Source of the DNA: Ensifer sp. WSM1721
Lineage (GTDB): Bacteria; Pseudomonadota; Alphaproteobacteria; Rhizobiales; Rhizobiaceae
Assembly (NCBI RefSeq): GCF_000513895.2
Contig: NZ_CP165783.1
Coordinates: 186,001-250,000 of the forward strand
DNA length: 64,000 bases
Reading direction: 5' to 3'
The position numbers and the translations under genes were made by a program. This document shows positions 25,931 to 34,154 of the stretch, one piece after another (within the stretch, counting starts at the first letter, position 1; every line of letters begins with the position of its first letter). The notes beneath the pieces were generated by a model, which ran no database searches, was not told the origin of the DNA, and was given only the letters and a program-made list of their open reading frames with translations.

Positions 25931-26551
25931 ATGCGCACTCTAGAGGCACTTCTCACGACTTCCAGCCTGACATTGATGTCAGCCGCTTTGCTTGCGTCGG
26001 CGGCTCCCGCGAAAGCCCAAGAGGTCGAGCGGCCAGTGCTGACGGCTGCGCAGTGCAGTCCCCTTACGGAGAGCAATTATGAGCTTTGCTGCATTGCGTT
26101 GAACCGTGCCGAGATTCTCTCGGCAACAGAAATCGGGCAATGCCCACCGTTGACCACTGCGCTGATCGCGCCGACGTTAAGCGACGAACGGGGCGACGAC
26201 CGCGACGACGGCAACGGCGGCGGCAACCCCGGCGGCGGCAACCCCGGCGGCGGTAACCCTGGCGGTGGCAACCCCGGTGGCGGCAACCCCGGCGGCGGCG
26301 ATGACGATGACGACGACAACGGCGGCGGCGATGACGACGACGACGACAATGGCGGCGGCGGCGATGACGACGATGACGACAATGGCGGCGGCGATGACGA
26401 CGACGACAACGGCGGCGACCATGACGACGACGACAATGGCGGCGGCGATGACGACGACGACAACGGCGGCGACCATGACGACGACGACAACGGCGGCGGC
26501 GACCATGACGACAACGGCGGCAGCGACAACGACCGTAGCGACGACCGCTAA
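25931..26551 (+). CDS. Secreted Gly/Asp-rich low-complexity protein
   Basis: 206 residues with an AGGGAG ribosome site. A signal peptide (residues 1-29, ending APAKAQ) is followed by a 60-residue segment with four Cys, including a CC pair (AQCSPLTESNYELCCIALNR, GQCPPLT). From about residue 88 the chain is tandem repeat: GGGNP five times, then blocks of four to six Asp separated by NGGG, with occasional His. The mature tail is extremely acidic and probably disordered, able to bind cations. The DNA repeats (15 bases, then GAC/GAT runs) imply a length-variable locus. No known family is recognised. Confidence 0.8.
   Translation: MRTLEALLTTSSLTLMSAALLASAAPAKAQEVERPVLTAAQCSPLTESNYELCCIALNRAEILSATEIGQCPPLTTALIAPTLSDERGDDRDDGNGGGNPGGGNPGGGNPGGGNPGGGNPGGGDDDDDDNGGGDDDDDDNGGGGDDDDDDNGGGDDDDDNGGDHDDDDNGGGDDDDDNGGDHDDDDNGGGDHDDNGGSDNDRSDDR
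26218..26540 (+). repeat. In-gene tandem repeats coding GGGNP and Asp-rich blocks
   Basis: About five 15-base units of the form GGCGGCAACCCCGGC run to about 26300, followed by 240 bases of degenerate GAC/GAT runs separated by AACGGCGGC. Units are in frame, so copy-number change would alter protein length without a frameshift. Confidence 0.85.
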
Positions 26552-26572
26552 GCTCTTGCACCGAGTGATCCG

Positions 26573-26608
26573 CGGGTGTCCAGCCTCTGCTCCGCAGAGG
26601 GACACCCG
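26573..26608 (+). terminator. Hairpin after the Gly/Asp-rich protein gene
   Basis: CGGGTGTCC (26573-26581) pairs with GGACACCCG (26600-26608), with an inner CTCTGC/GCAGAG stem. It lies 22 bases after the stop codon. There is no strong T-run, so the call as terminator is moderate. Confidence 0.55.
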
Positions 26609-26730
26609 TCACCCTCGCGACAAACTAACACGCGCAGTCGCGTCAGCTCCGGCTGGCGCGACTTGCTTATTCATTCTCTCAAAAGCGCGGAGGGTCGGAG
26701 CAAGGTTCCGGATTGGGGCCGGCACCGGTT

Positions 26731-27480
26731 TCACATCTGCACGGTCATCCCGCCGTCGACGGTGAGCGTGATGCCGTTGACGAAGCTTGCCGCTGGCGAG
26801 GCTAGGAAAACGGCGGCCGGGGCGATCTCCTCAGGCCGGCCCCAGCGCTTCAGCGGAATGCGGACGTCGACGAAGGCGTTAAGCGCCGGGTCGGCTGCGA
26901 GATGCGCATTGGTCTCGGTCGCAAACCAGCCAGGCGCGATCGCGTTGACCGTCAGATTGTCGGCGCCAAGCTCCACAGCCAGTGAACGCGTCAAGGCTGA
27001 AAGCCCCCCTTTCGCCGCAGTATAGGCGGGGTCGCCGGCTCGCGCAGCGAAGGCGGCAATCGAGGTCACGAAGATCAGGCGGCCGGCCGAAGAGCGTCTG
27101 AGATAGGGAAGGGCGGCTCTCGCCACCGCGTAGGCCGCCGTCAGATCGGTGTTCAGCAGTGCCGCGAATGCGTGCGGCTCCATGGCCTCGGTACCGCGGC
27201 GATCCCGCTCGCCGACCGCATGAATAAGGATGTCGAGCTGCCCGGTCTTCTCCGTCGCTTGCTCAAGAATGGTTTCGATGTCGCGCGTGATGTCACCCGG
27301 CGCGATCCCGACGGCAATATCCTCGCCGGCAACGCGCCTCTGCGCGCCTTCGAGACTTTGCCGGCTGCGACCATTGATCACCGTCCAGGCTCCTGCCCGT
27401 GCCAGGGCCTTGGCCATTTCAAGCCCGAGTCCGCGTCCGCCGCCTGTCACCAACGCGGTCCTGCCGTTGAGATCGAACAT
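26731..27480 (-). CDS. Short-chain dehydrogenase/reductase
   Basis: 249 residues. The Rossmann motif TALVTGGGRGLGLEMAKALA near the N-terminus, a Ser-containing FVTSIAAFAARAGDPAYTAA with YTAAK as the catalytic pair, and the C-terminal GITLTVDGGMTVQM identify a classical SDR similar to gluconate 5-dehydrogenase or 3-oxoacyl reductases. The ATG at 27480 (MFDLNGRTAL) is preceded by GAGGACAGG and fits the family start; the ORF extends 13 residues further. The gene stands alone; the substrate is unknown. Confidence 0.88.
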   Translation of the reverse strand: MFDLNGRTALVTGGGRGLGLEMAKALARAGAWTVINGRSRQSLEGAQRRVAGEDIAVGIAPGDITRDIETILEQATEKTGQLDILIHAVGERDRRGTEAMEPHAFAALLNTDLTAAYAVARAALPYLRRSSAGRLIFVTSIAAFAARAGDPAYTAAKGGLSALTRSLAVELGADNLTVNAIAPGWFATETNAHLAADPALNAFVDVRIPLKRWGRPEEIAPAAVFLASPAASFVNGITLTVDGGMTVQM

Positions 27481-27625
27481 CCTGTCCTCGTTGCTGCTTG
27501 AATCATCGCAAGAGGACATTTGCAGCGAAAGGCACCATTTTCAACAGGCGGACAGGCGAGCGACGGCCGGAACGGGACCACCCCGGCGAGCGACAGGCGC
27601 CGAGGCGGTACGGTTGATGGGCTGA

Positions 27626-28378
27626 TCAGCTGGAACTCAGCACATAGCGGCGGTTGGCGGAAAGCGCCGGCCGGGCGTTCATCGAATAGAGCGCAGTGAA
27701 TTTCTTGATGTCGGCGGGATCGACCTCGACCGGTTCCATCGCCACCATCCAGTCCACTATCTCGCTGCAGGGCGGGGTCGTGAGCGATCCTTCATAGGCC
27801 CAATATTTGAGCGAGGAGGGCAGGAGGCCTTTCGCATCGATGGAGTCGAACGCGGCTTCCTCGCCAGCCTCTCGCGGGAACTTCGCGGCAAGGCTTGCGA
27901 AGGCCGGGTTGCTGGCGCCGGGGACCAGAAACACGCCGAGCACGCCGAGCGCACCCGTTTCGGGGTGCTTGTGGACGAAATGCACCTCCATCGGGAAGCT
28001 CTTGCCCTCCACCAGATGTTCGCTCGGGGCGTGGAAGTGGTATTGCACCAGATCGTAGGTCTTGTCGCCGCGCTTGAGCGTGCCGCCGGGGGCAGCCTTT
28101 ACCTGGATCGTGTGGCCGTTGTTGAGGATCGTGCCGCCGCTCTTCCAGTCCGTCGCGAGGTCCGGGATATCGGCCTTGATGGCGCCAGTGATGTCGATGG
28201 GGGATTGCTGCGAGCCGGCCGAGCAGGCACCGTTCTCCTCGCCCAAGGAACCCCAGTGCTCGGGACCCTCTTCGCCCTCGTAGCTCCAGTGCACGCGTTC
28301 TGCGGCGAATGCCGTCTTGACGCAGAGCGGGCACGCGGCAAGAAGAGCCAAACCCCTGAGGAAATTACGTCTTTCCAT
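27626..28378 (-). CDS. Alpha-class carbonic anhydrase, Tat-exported
   Basis: 250 residues. The N-terminus MERRNFLRGLALLAACPLC carries a twin-arginine RRNFLRG motif and signal peptide. The enzyme part shows HWSYEGEEGPEHWG, QQSPIDI, the zinc ligands in YHFHAPSEH and MEVHFVHKH, and SLTTPPCSEIVDWMV. It hydrates CO2 in the periplasm. The ATG at 28378 follows AAGGGAATAGG; the longer ORF is unsupported. It is divergent from a sugar ABC operon with a 408-base gap. Confidence 0.93.
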   Translation of the reverse strand: MERRNFLRGLALLAACPLCVKTAFAAERVHWSYEGEEGPEHWGSLGEENGACSAGSQQSPIDITGAIKADIPDLATDWKSGGTILNNGHTIQVKAAPGGTLKRGDKTYDLVQYHFHAPSEHLVEGKSFPMEVHFVHKHPETGALGVLGVFLVPGASNPAFASLAAKFPREAGEEAAFDSIDAKGLLPSSLKYWAYEGSLTTPPCSEIVDWMVAMEPVEVDPADIKKFTALYSMNARPALSANRRYVLSSS

Positions 28379-28786
28379 TCCTATTCCCTTTCGAATGAGC
28401 ACGAGCCGAGAGCGCCCGTGGGGGCGGGATGTTGTGCGTGCAAACCTGTCGAACAACTGTCAGAAGAACGCGGTTGAAAAAAGCTTGCGCAAAATGGATA
28501 GCGCTAGCGGCAGAGGTCTTTTGCCGGAGAAGGAACGCCGCCCTCATTTGTAACACTTTTCGCCATTTACTTGCGCCGGATCTGCGCAGAGAATAGCGCA
28601 TGGGAGGAAGCGTTCGGCGCCCTCTCGACAAAAGCGCTCGAACGGCTTTCGCCCGCTAAATAATGGAGCGGGAGGAGGCGGAGTGTCCGCGGTTTTCCAC
28701 CCGATCCCACTCTATCCAACGGGAAGCGATCACGTGAGGTTCTGGATTTTCCAGCCGGAGTCACGGTGATCCGAGGGAGGAAAGCA
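28379..28786. other. Divergent promoter region, no gene supported
   Basis: The 408 bases between the carbonic anhydrase and sugar-binding protein genes contain a 65-codon ORF without ribosome site or resemblance to a family. I see no confident operator. Promoters of both flanking genes must lie here. Confidence 0.4.
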
Positions 28787-29869
28787 ATGAGGCGAATTTT
28801 GCTCTGCGCGGTTTCGGCCGCGGCGTTATCACTCGGCGTTTCATCTGCACTGGCGCAATCGGGCAGCGTTGAGAAAGCCGTCGGGGGCTATAGCTTCGAC
28901 GAGGCGGCCAAGGAAGCTCCGGAAACCAAGGATTTCCATTCGGCTGACGGTCACCTGACGTTTGCGATCGTGACGCACACGGCCGGCAACGGCTTCTTCG
29001 ATCCGGTCTATGTCGGGGCGAAGGTGGCCGGCAACATGATCGGCGCCACGATCCTGTTGCTCGGTTCGGAATCGCCCGTGGACGATCCGGCCCGCGAGAT
29101 CGAAATTCTGAACCAGATCGTCCGTGATCCGACCATAGACGGCATCATCATGACGACACCACAGGTCGGCGCCTACAACGACATCGTCAAGGCGGCGGAG
29201 GCGGCCGGCATTCCGGTCGCCACGACGAATTCCTTTGACGGCACGCTGCTGAACCGCAACGGCATCAGCCATACCGGCCAGGATGCTTCGGCCGCCGCGA
29301 TCGGCGGCGAGGCGCTTGCCAAATGCGTGCTCGACAGCGGCAAGACCAGCGGTACGATCGTCCTGCCCTCGTCGACCGCAATGGGCAACATTGAGGTGAA
29401 CAACCGCGTCACCGCCGCCTTCAATGCCATCGTCAAGACTCTGAAGGATGCCGGCAAGCTCGATGCCTTCAAGGTCGATGCAGGTCCGGAAAATGTCGGC
29501 ATCGATACCAACCCCAACGATCCGGTCAACGCGCTCGTTTCGCTCTTCGAGTCGCGCGGCGACGTGGTCGGGGCGTTCACGGCCAACAACGTCTTCACGC
29601 CGCCGCTCGTCAAAGCGGTGGAACAGATGGGATGGACGAACAAGTTCTGCGCTTACGGCTTCGATCTCGGCCCGGCGCAGCAGGAGGGCATCGCCGCCGG
29701 CAATCTCACCGGTTCCCTAGGGCAGCAGCCCTTCCTGCAGGGCTTCTGGCCGGTCATGCAGCTTTACCTGCAGATCGACCGCGGCATCTCGGCCGCCAAT
29801 CTCGACACGCGCGCTCAGTTGGTGACCAAGGAGACGGTCGGAAAGGTCGGCAAGCGCTTCGAGAATTGA
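28787..29869 (+). CDS. CUT2-type sugar ABC substrate-binding protein
   Basis: 360 residues. After a signal peptide (MRRILLCAVSAAALSLGVSS, cleavage near ALAQ) comes a ribose/rhizopine-type periplasmic domain: LTFAIVTHTAGNGFFDPVYV, IDGIIMTTPQVGAYNDIVKA, GIPVATTNSFDG and FCAYGFDLGPAQQEGIAAGN. The start at 28787 follows GGGAGGAAAG. It is the first gene of a three-gene transporter with the double permease and a single ATPase. The ligand is unknown. Confidence 0.92.
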   Translation: MRRILLCAVSAAALSLGVSSALAQSGSVEKAVGGYSFDEAAKEAPETKDFHSADGHLTFAIVTHTAGNGFFDPVYVGAKVAGNMIGATILLLGSESPVDDPAREIEILNQIVRDPTIDGIIMTTPQVGAYNDIVKAAEAAGIPVATTNSFDGTLLNRNGISHTGQDASAAAIGGEALAKCVLDSGKTSGTIVLPSSTAMGNIEVNNRVTAAFNAIVKTLKDAGKLDAFKVDAGPENVGIDTNPNDPVNALVSLFESRGDVVGAFTANNVFTPPLVKAVEQMGWTNKFCAYGFDLGPAQQEGIAAGNLTGSLGQQPFLQGFWPVMQLYLQIDRGISAANLDTRAQLVTKETVGKVGKRFEN

Positions 29870-29883
29870 ACGGACCCGAAACT

Positions 29884-29922
29884 CCGGAGCGGCGACAGCG
29901 AAGGCGGCGCTCACCGCTCCGG
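29884..29922 (+). other. Intercistronic hairpin between binding protein and permease genes
   Basis: CCGGAGCGG (29884-29892) and CCGCTCCGG (29914-29922) form a perfect nine-base stem 14 bases after the binding-protein stop. Such hairpins commonly protect the abundant binding-protein mRNA and reduce expression of the membrane genes downstream. Confidence 0.6.
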
Positions 29923-29948
29923 TAGTGAGGCAGCAAGCGGAAGACACC

Positions 29949-32204
29949 ATGGTGACGGCCAAGACGACTTCGCTCGGACGCCCGCCGCCGCAACTGGCCG
30001 GCGGCTGGGAGATCGGGCTCCTCCTGTTCCTCGTGCTGATCTACCTCGGTGGAGCTGTCGTCAATCCGACTTTCTTCGGGTCGACCGAGGCCCTTCACGC
30101 GCTGTTGCGCGATACCTCAAGGGTCGGCATCATTGCCGTCGGCATGACCTTCGTCATCGCCAATAAGGACCTCGACCTCTCGGTCGGTTCCACCTACGGA
30201 CTGATCGCGGTCGTCTTCGCGAGGCTCTTCGCCTCCAGCTTCCTCGACCTCGGCATCGTCACGACCGTCGTCCTTTGCCTGCTTCTCGGGGCTGCGATCG
30301 GCCTCCTCAACGGCGTGCTCGTCACGCTCCTTAAAGTGCCAGCTTTCATTGCGACGCTGACGATGCTCTTCATAGGTCGCGGATTCGTGCTGGCGCTGAC
30401 GCACGGCCAGGCGATCTATTATTCCGGCAAGGCCAGGGATTACCCGCTCTTCTTTCACTTCGGCGAGACGAATATCTTCGGTTTCAACAACCAGATCGCC
30501 ATCTTTTTCGTCGTCGCGATCATTGGCGCCTATGTGCTCGCCAAGACCCGCTGGGGTTACGAGACCTTTGCGACAGGGGGTAACGAGCAGGCGGCGGTTT
30601 ATGCCGGCATCCCGACCAACTGGGTGCGCGTGCGCGCCTATCTGATCTCGTCGCTTTCGGCCACCCTCGCCGCGCTGATGGCGGCGGCGCAGGATAAGGG
30701 AGTGACGCCCCTCTACGGCGTGAGCTGGGAGCTCACCGTCATCGCGTCCGTCATCATCGGCGGTGCCTCGATCCTTGGCGGCCGCGGGAAGGTCATCGGC
30801 TCGTGCCTCGGCGCCGCACTCGTCGTGCTCATCGACAAGGTGCTGCGAGAGGGCTGGCCCATCACCCGCAGCGTCGTCATCGAAGGCGAGGTCATCGAGG
30901 TCAGCGCCAGATACACCCTGCCGGCCGGTGCAGTGTTGGTTTTCCTCGGCCTCCTTCTCGTACTCGCCGTCCTCATCGAACCTTACCTCATACGGCGGCA
31001 ATGGGCCGGCCGTTTCTGGGCTTGGCTGCGTCGACGCCCGCCGCCGCCCGCGCTCGAAACGGGCGGAGTGGCGCTGGAGGCTGTCCAGACCAAGGGGGCG
31101 ATGGCGGCCGACATGGAGTTTTCGGCCAAGGGGCTCGGCACATTCCTCGCCCGTCGCGATGCGCTCGCCATTATTCTGACCGCCGTGCTCTGGCTTACGG
31201 GGCTTGCGCTCCGTCCGGACTACTGGTGGACGCTCTCGAACACCTTCGCCATTCTGCTCAACTATACCGAGCTGGCGCTGATCGCGGTCGGCCTGACCTA
31301 TGTGATCGCAGGCGGCGACATCGATCTGTCGGTCGGGGCCGTGCTTGCGCTTGCCGGTAGCACGGCGGCCTATTTCCTGAAGGTGCTGGGCGCCGATCCC
31401 ATGACGGCGATCGCGATGGGCCTTACGGCGGGGATGATCGCCGGGCTCGTCAACGCCATGCTCACGATCGGGTTCAAGCTGCCCTCCTTCATCGCTACGC
31501 TCGGCATGTTCTACATCGCCCGCGGTCTCGCCGCCTGGCTCGTTGCCGGCCGGCAACTGACCGGCTGGAGCGAGACGTACAATCTCATCGGGCGCAAGGT
31601 GAACGACGTTCTCCTCTATTTCGGCATGTCGCTGCCGCCAGGGCTTCTCCGCGCGATCGCCGAGGTCGTCAGCGTCCAGACCCTCTGGATGTTCCTTGTC
31701 GCCGTCGTTGCCGGCATCGTGCTCGCCTATACGCCCTTCGGGCTCAAGGTCTGCGCTACTGGCGGAAACTTGCGCGCCGCGGCCTACGCCGGCATCAACA
31801 CCAACCGCGTGCGCTTCCTATCGCTCATGCTGGCGGCGCTCTGCGCGACAATGGCCGGCATCATCAACATCGCCTATTTCCGCAGCTTCAACCCGGTCGC
31901 CGGCCAGTTCCGCGAACTCGATGCGATCGCCTCGGTGATCATCGGCGGCGGCTCTATCTTCGGCGGCCACGGCAGCATGATCGGTTCGCTTGCGGGCGCG
32001 GCCGTCATCACGCTCGTCCGGGCGCTGCTGCAGTTGAACGTACAGGGCTTCAGCATGCCGCAGCACTGGATCAACGTCTTCATCGGGGTCATCCTCATCG
32101 TCGCGGTGCTCATCGACATCTGGGTGCGCCAGGCGAACATATTCGGCAGGCTTAGAGCGCGGATCGCAAAACGCGCACCAACGGGAGCAGGCACGCATGG
32201 TTGA
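29949..32204 (+). CDS. Fused double ABC permease (two RbsC-like domains)
   Basis: 751 residues made of two BPD_transp_2 permeases. Half one (about 1-345) has VGMTFVIANKDLDLSVGSTY and TGGNEQAAVYAGIPTNWVRV; a linker with basic and Pro-rich sequence (RRRPPPPALETGG) follows; half two (about 385-745) has VGLTYVIAGGDIDLSVGAVL and TGGNLRAAAYAGINTNRVRF. Ordinary CUT2 systems use two separate permease copies. Here the pair is covalently linked and works with a single-domain ATPase encoded downstream, overlapping by eight bases. The start ATG at 29949 has GGAAGACA; the ORF from 29925 is possible. Confidence 0.92.
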   Translation: MVTAKTTSLGRPPPQLAGGWEIGLLLFLVLIYLGGAVVNPTFFGSTEALHALLRDTSRVGIIAVGMTFVIANKDLDLSVGSTYGLIAVVFARLFASSFLDLGIVTTVVLCLLLGAAIGLLNGVLVTLLKVPAFIATLTMLFIGRGFVLALTHGQAIYYSGKARDYPLFFHFGETNIFGFNNQIAIFFVVAIIGAYVLAKTRWGYETFATGGNEQAAVYAGIPTNWVRVRAYLISSLSATLAALMAAAQDKGVTPLYGVSWELTVIASVIIGGASILGGRGKVIGSCLGAALVVLIDKVLREGWPITRSVVIEGEVIEVSARYTLPAGAVLVFLGLLLVLAVLIEPYLIRRQWAGRFWAWLRRRPPPPALETGGVALEAVQTKGAMAADMEFSAKGLGTFLARRDALAIILTAVLWLTGLALRPDYWWTLSNTFAILLNYTELALIAVGLTYVIAGGDIDLSVGAVLALAGSTAAYFLKVLGADPMTAIAMGLTAGMIAGLVNAMLTIGFKLPSFIATLGMFYIARGLAAWLVAGRQLTGWSETYNLIGRKVNDVLLYFGMSLPPGLLRAIAEVVSVQTLWMFLVAVVAGIVLAYTPFGLKVCATGGNLRAAAYAGINTNRVRFLSLMLAALCATMAGIINIAYFRSFNPVAGQFRELDAIASVIIGGGSIFGGHGSMIGSLAGAAVITLVRALLQLNVQGFSMPQHWINVFIGVILIVAVLIDIWVRQANIFGRLRARIAKRAPTGAGTHG

Positions 32205-32982
32205 GGCGACATCCGAGCCGATCGTCGAAATGCGAGGCATCGAGAAGGCTTTCGGCGCCGTGCAGGCGCTGCGCAACGTCGATCTCGTCCTTTATCCAGG
32301 CGAGATCCTCGGCCTTGTCGGCGACAATTCGGCCGGCAAATCGACGCTGATGAAAATCTTGACGGGTGCCTACCAGCGCGATGCCGGCGAGATCCTCGTC
32401 GCGGGCGCGCCGGTGCAGTTCAAGAGCCCGCATGAGAGCCGCGACGCCGGCATCGAGATGATCTACCAGGATTTCGCGCTCTGCGGGAACATGGATGTCG
32501 GCCAGAACATCTTCCTCGGCCGCTGGCCGCTCAAAGGTCCCTTCGTCGATCGGCGGGCGATGTATCAGGAGGCGGATCGCGTGCTGAAGCGGCTGAAGGT
32601 GGACGTGAACTCCGTCTATCAGAAGGTCGAGAGCCTGTCGGGTGGGCGCCAGCAATCCGTTGCGATCGCCCGCGCCATTTCCTTCGAGCCGCGTGTCGTG
32701 ATCCTCGATGAGCCGACCGCCAATCTTTCCGCCATGGCGACGGAGCGGCTGCTCGAAACCATGCTCGAACTCAAGCGCCAGGGGGTCGCCCAGATCATCA
32801 TCTCGCACCGGCTGGTCGACATCTTCGCCGTGGGTGATCGTGTGATGGTGCTCAAACGCGGCGAATATGTCGGCGACCGCTACATCAGGAACACCGACGA
32901 ACACGAGGTGCTGGAGATCATCGTTTCCGGCACCCGCGAGACGGCGCTGACCGCCGACGAGGCAAGGCAGAGTCGGGCGTGA
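32197..32982 (+). CDS. Single-domain CUT2 ABC ATPase
   Basis: 261 residues, one nucleotide-binding domain only, as in FrcA. Walker A is [20 protein letters not shown], the Q-loop IEMIYQDFALCGNMDVGQNI, the signature VESLSGGRQQSVAIARAISF and Walker B VVILDEPTANLS. RbsA-type ATPases have two such domains in about 500 residues, so a homodimer is expected here to match the fused permease. The ATG overlaps the permease stop region by eight bases. Confidence 0.93.
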   Translation: MVEATSEPIVEMRGIEKAFGAVQALRNVDLVLYPGEILGLVGDNSAGKSTLMKILTGAYQRDAGEILVAGAPVQFKSPHESRDAGIEMIYQDFALCGNMDVGQNIFLGRWPLKGPFVDRRAMYQEADRVLKRLKVDVNSVYQKVESLSGGRQQSVAIARAISFEPRVVILDEPTANLSAMATERLLETMLELKRQGVAQIIISHRLVDIFAVGDRVMVLKRGEYVGDRYIRNTDEHEVLEIIVSGTRETALTADEARQSRA

Positions 32983-33153
32983 GCGTGGCTTGAACGCCAG
33001 GCAGCGCGTTCATATCTCCTTCCTGGAAGACGGTGATGCCAGTCGGGTCTTAAGCTACCCGGCCAGCCATCATGAAAGTGCCTGCGCAGCCGGTGACCGT
33101 CACCTTCGCACGCTGCTGCACCTTCCATGCACACAAGTTCGGAGGGATAGGTC

Positions 33154-34113
33154 ATGGGCTACATTGACAAGAACATTCACGCAGCATCCGATGCCGACCT
33201 CCTCGACGCCTATTCGCGGACGGTGACGGATGTCGTCGATCGCGTCGGACCGGCGGTGAGCCGGATCGAACGGATCGGCGGGCGCGGAGGGCAGGGATCC
33301 GGCTTCGCGATTTCGCCGGACGGGCTGATCGTCACCAACAACCACGTGGTCGAAGGCGCGCGCGGCATTCGCCTCAAGATGCCGGACGGCTATGTCGGCG
33401 AGGGGCGGATTCTCGGGCGCGACCCGGACACGGACCTGGCGCTGATCAGAGCGGATGCGAGCCTCAGCGCCTCGGCGCCGCTCGGCGATTCGAAGAACCT
33501 GAGGCGAGGGCAGATCGCCATCGCCATAGGCAATCCTCTCGGCTTCGAGTGGACGGTAACGGCCGGTGTCGTCTCGGCGCTCGGTCGGTCCGTCCGGGCG
33601 GCGACCGGACGCCTGATCGACGACGTGATCCAGACCGATGCGGCGCTCAACCCGGGTAATTCCGGCGGTCCCCTCGTGTCCTCGGCCGGTGAGGTAGTGG
33701 GCGTCAACACGGCTGTGATCCAAGGTGCGCAGGGCATTGCCTTCGCCGTCGCCGCGAACACCGCCAACTTCGTCATCTCGGAAATCCTGCGGTTCGGGCG
33801 CGTGCGTCGGGCCTTCATCGGGGTCGCCGTCGACACGATCGCCTTGCCGCGGCGCGCGGCGCTACGCGCCGGTGTCAGCGCGGAAACCTCGGTCAGGCTG
33901 CGCCGGGTGGAGGCCGGCGGCCCGGCCGATCAAGCCGGTCTCCGCGAAGGCGACTTCGTGCTTCAGATCGACGGGAGCCCGGTTCTCGGCGTCGACGATA
34001 TGGTCCGGCTGCTGGATGGCGAACGTATCGGACGGGCGACCGAGTTTCTGATCTATTCGGTGGCGAACGAAGTTGAACGCAAGACCGTGCTGCCGGTCGC
34101 GCGAAGCTCATGA
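33154..34113 (+). CDS. HtrA/DegP-like trypsin protease with PDZ domain, no signal peptide
   Basis: 319 residues. The protease domain has the triad His in VTNNHVVEGA, Asp in DPDTDLALIRAD and Ser in ALNPGNSGGPLVSS; a PDZ domain follows (about 225-310: RRVEAGGPADQAGLREGDFV, VLGVDDMVRLLDG). The N-terminus MGYIDKNIHAASDADLLDAY is hydrophilic, so unlike DegP it has no export signal and should act in the cytoplasm. A GGAGGGATAGG ribosome site supports the start. It follows the sugar ABC operon after 171 bases and probably has its own promoter. Confidence 0.9.
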   Translation: MGYIDKNIHAASDADLLDAYSRTVTDVVDRVGPAVSRIERIGGRGGQGSGFAISPDGLIVTNNHVVEGARGIRLKMPDGYVGEGRILGRDPDTDLALIRADASLSASAPLGDSKNLRRGQIAIAIGNPLGFEWTVTAGVVSALGRSVRAATGRLIDDVIQTDAALNPGNSGGPLVSSAGEVVGVNTAVIQGAQGIAFAVAANTANFVISEILRFGRVRRAFIGVAVDTIALPRRAALRAGVSAETSVRLRRVEAGGPADQAGLREGDFVLQIDGSPVLGVDDMVRLLDGERIGRATEFLIYSVANEVERKTVLPVARSS

Positions 34114-34154
34114 CGGGTTCGTCTCGGCCCGTCTTCCTTGGAGAGATTCGCCCG

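Noticed and set aside
26218..26540. CRISPR array
   Set aside because: The repeats are short, contiguous and in frame with a secreted protein; there are no spacers and no cas genes.
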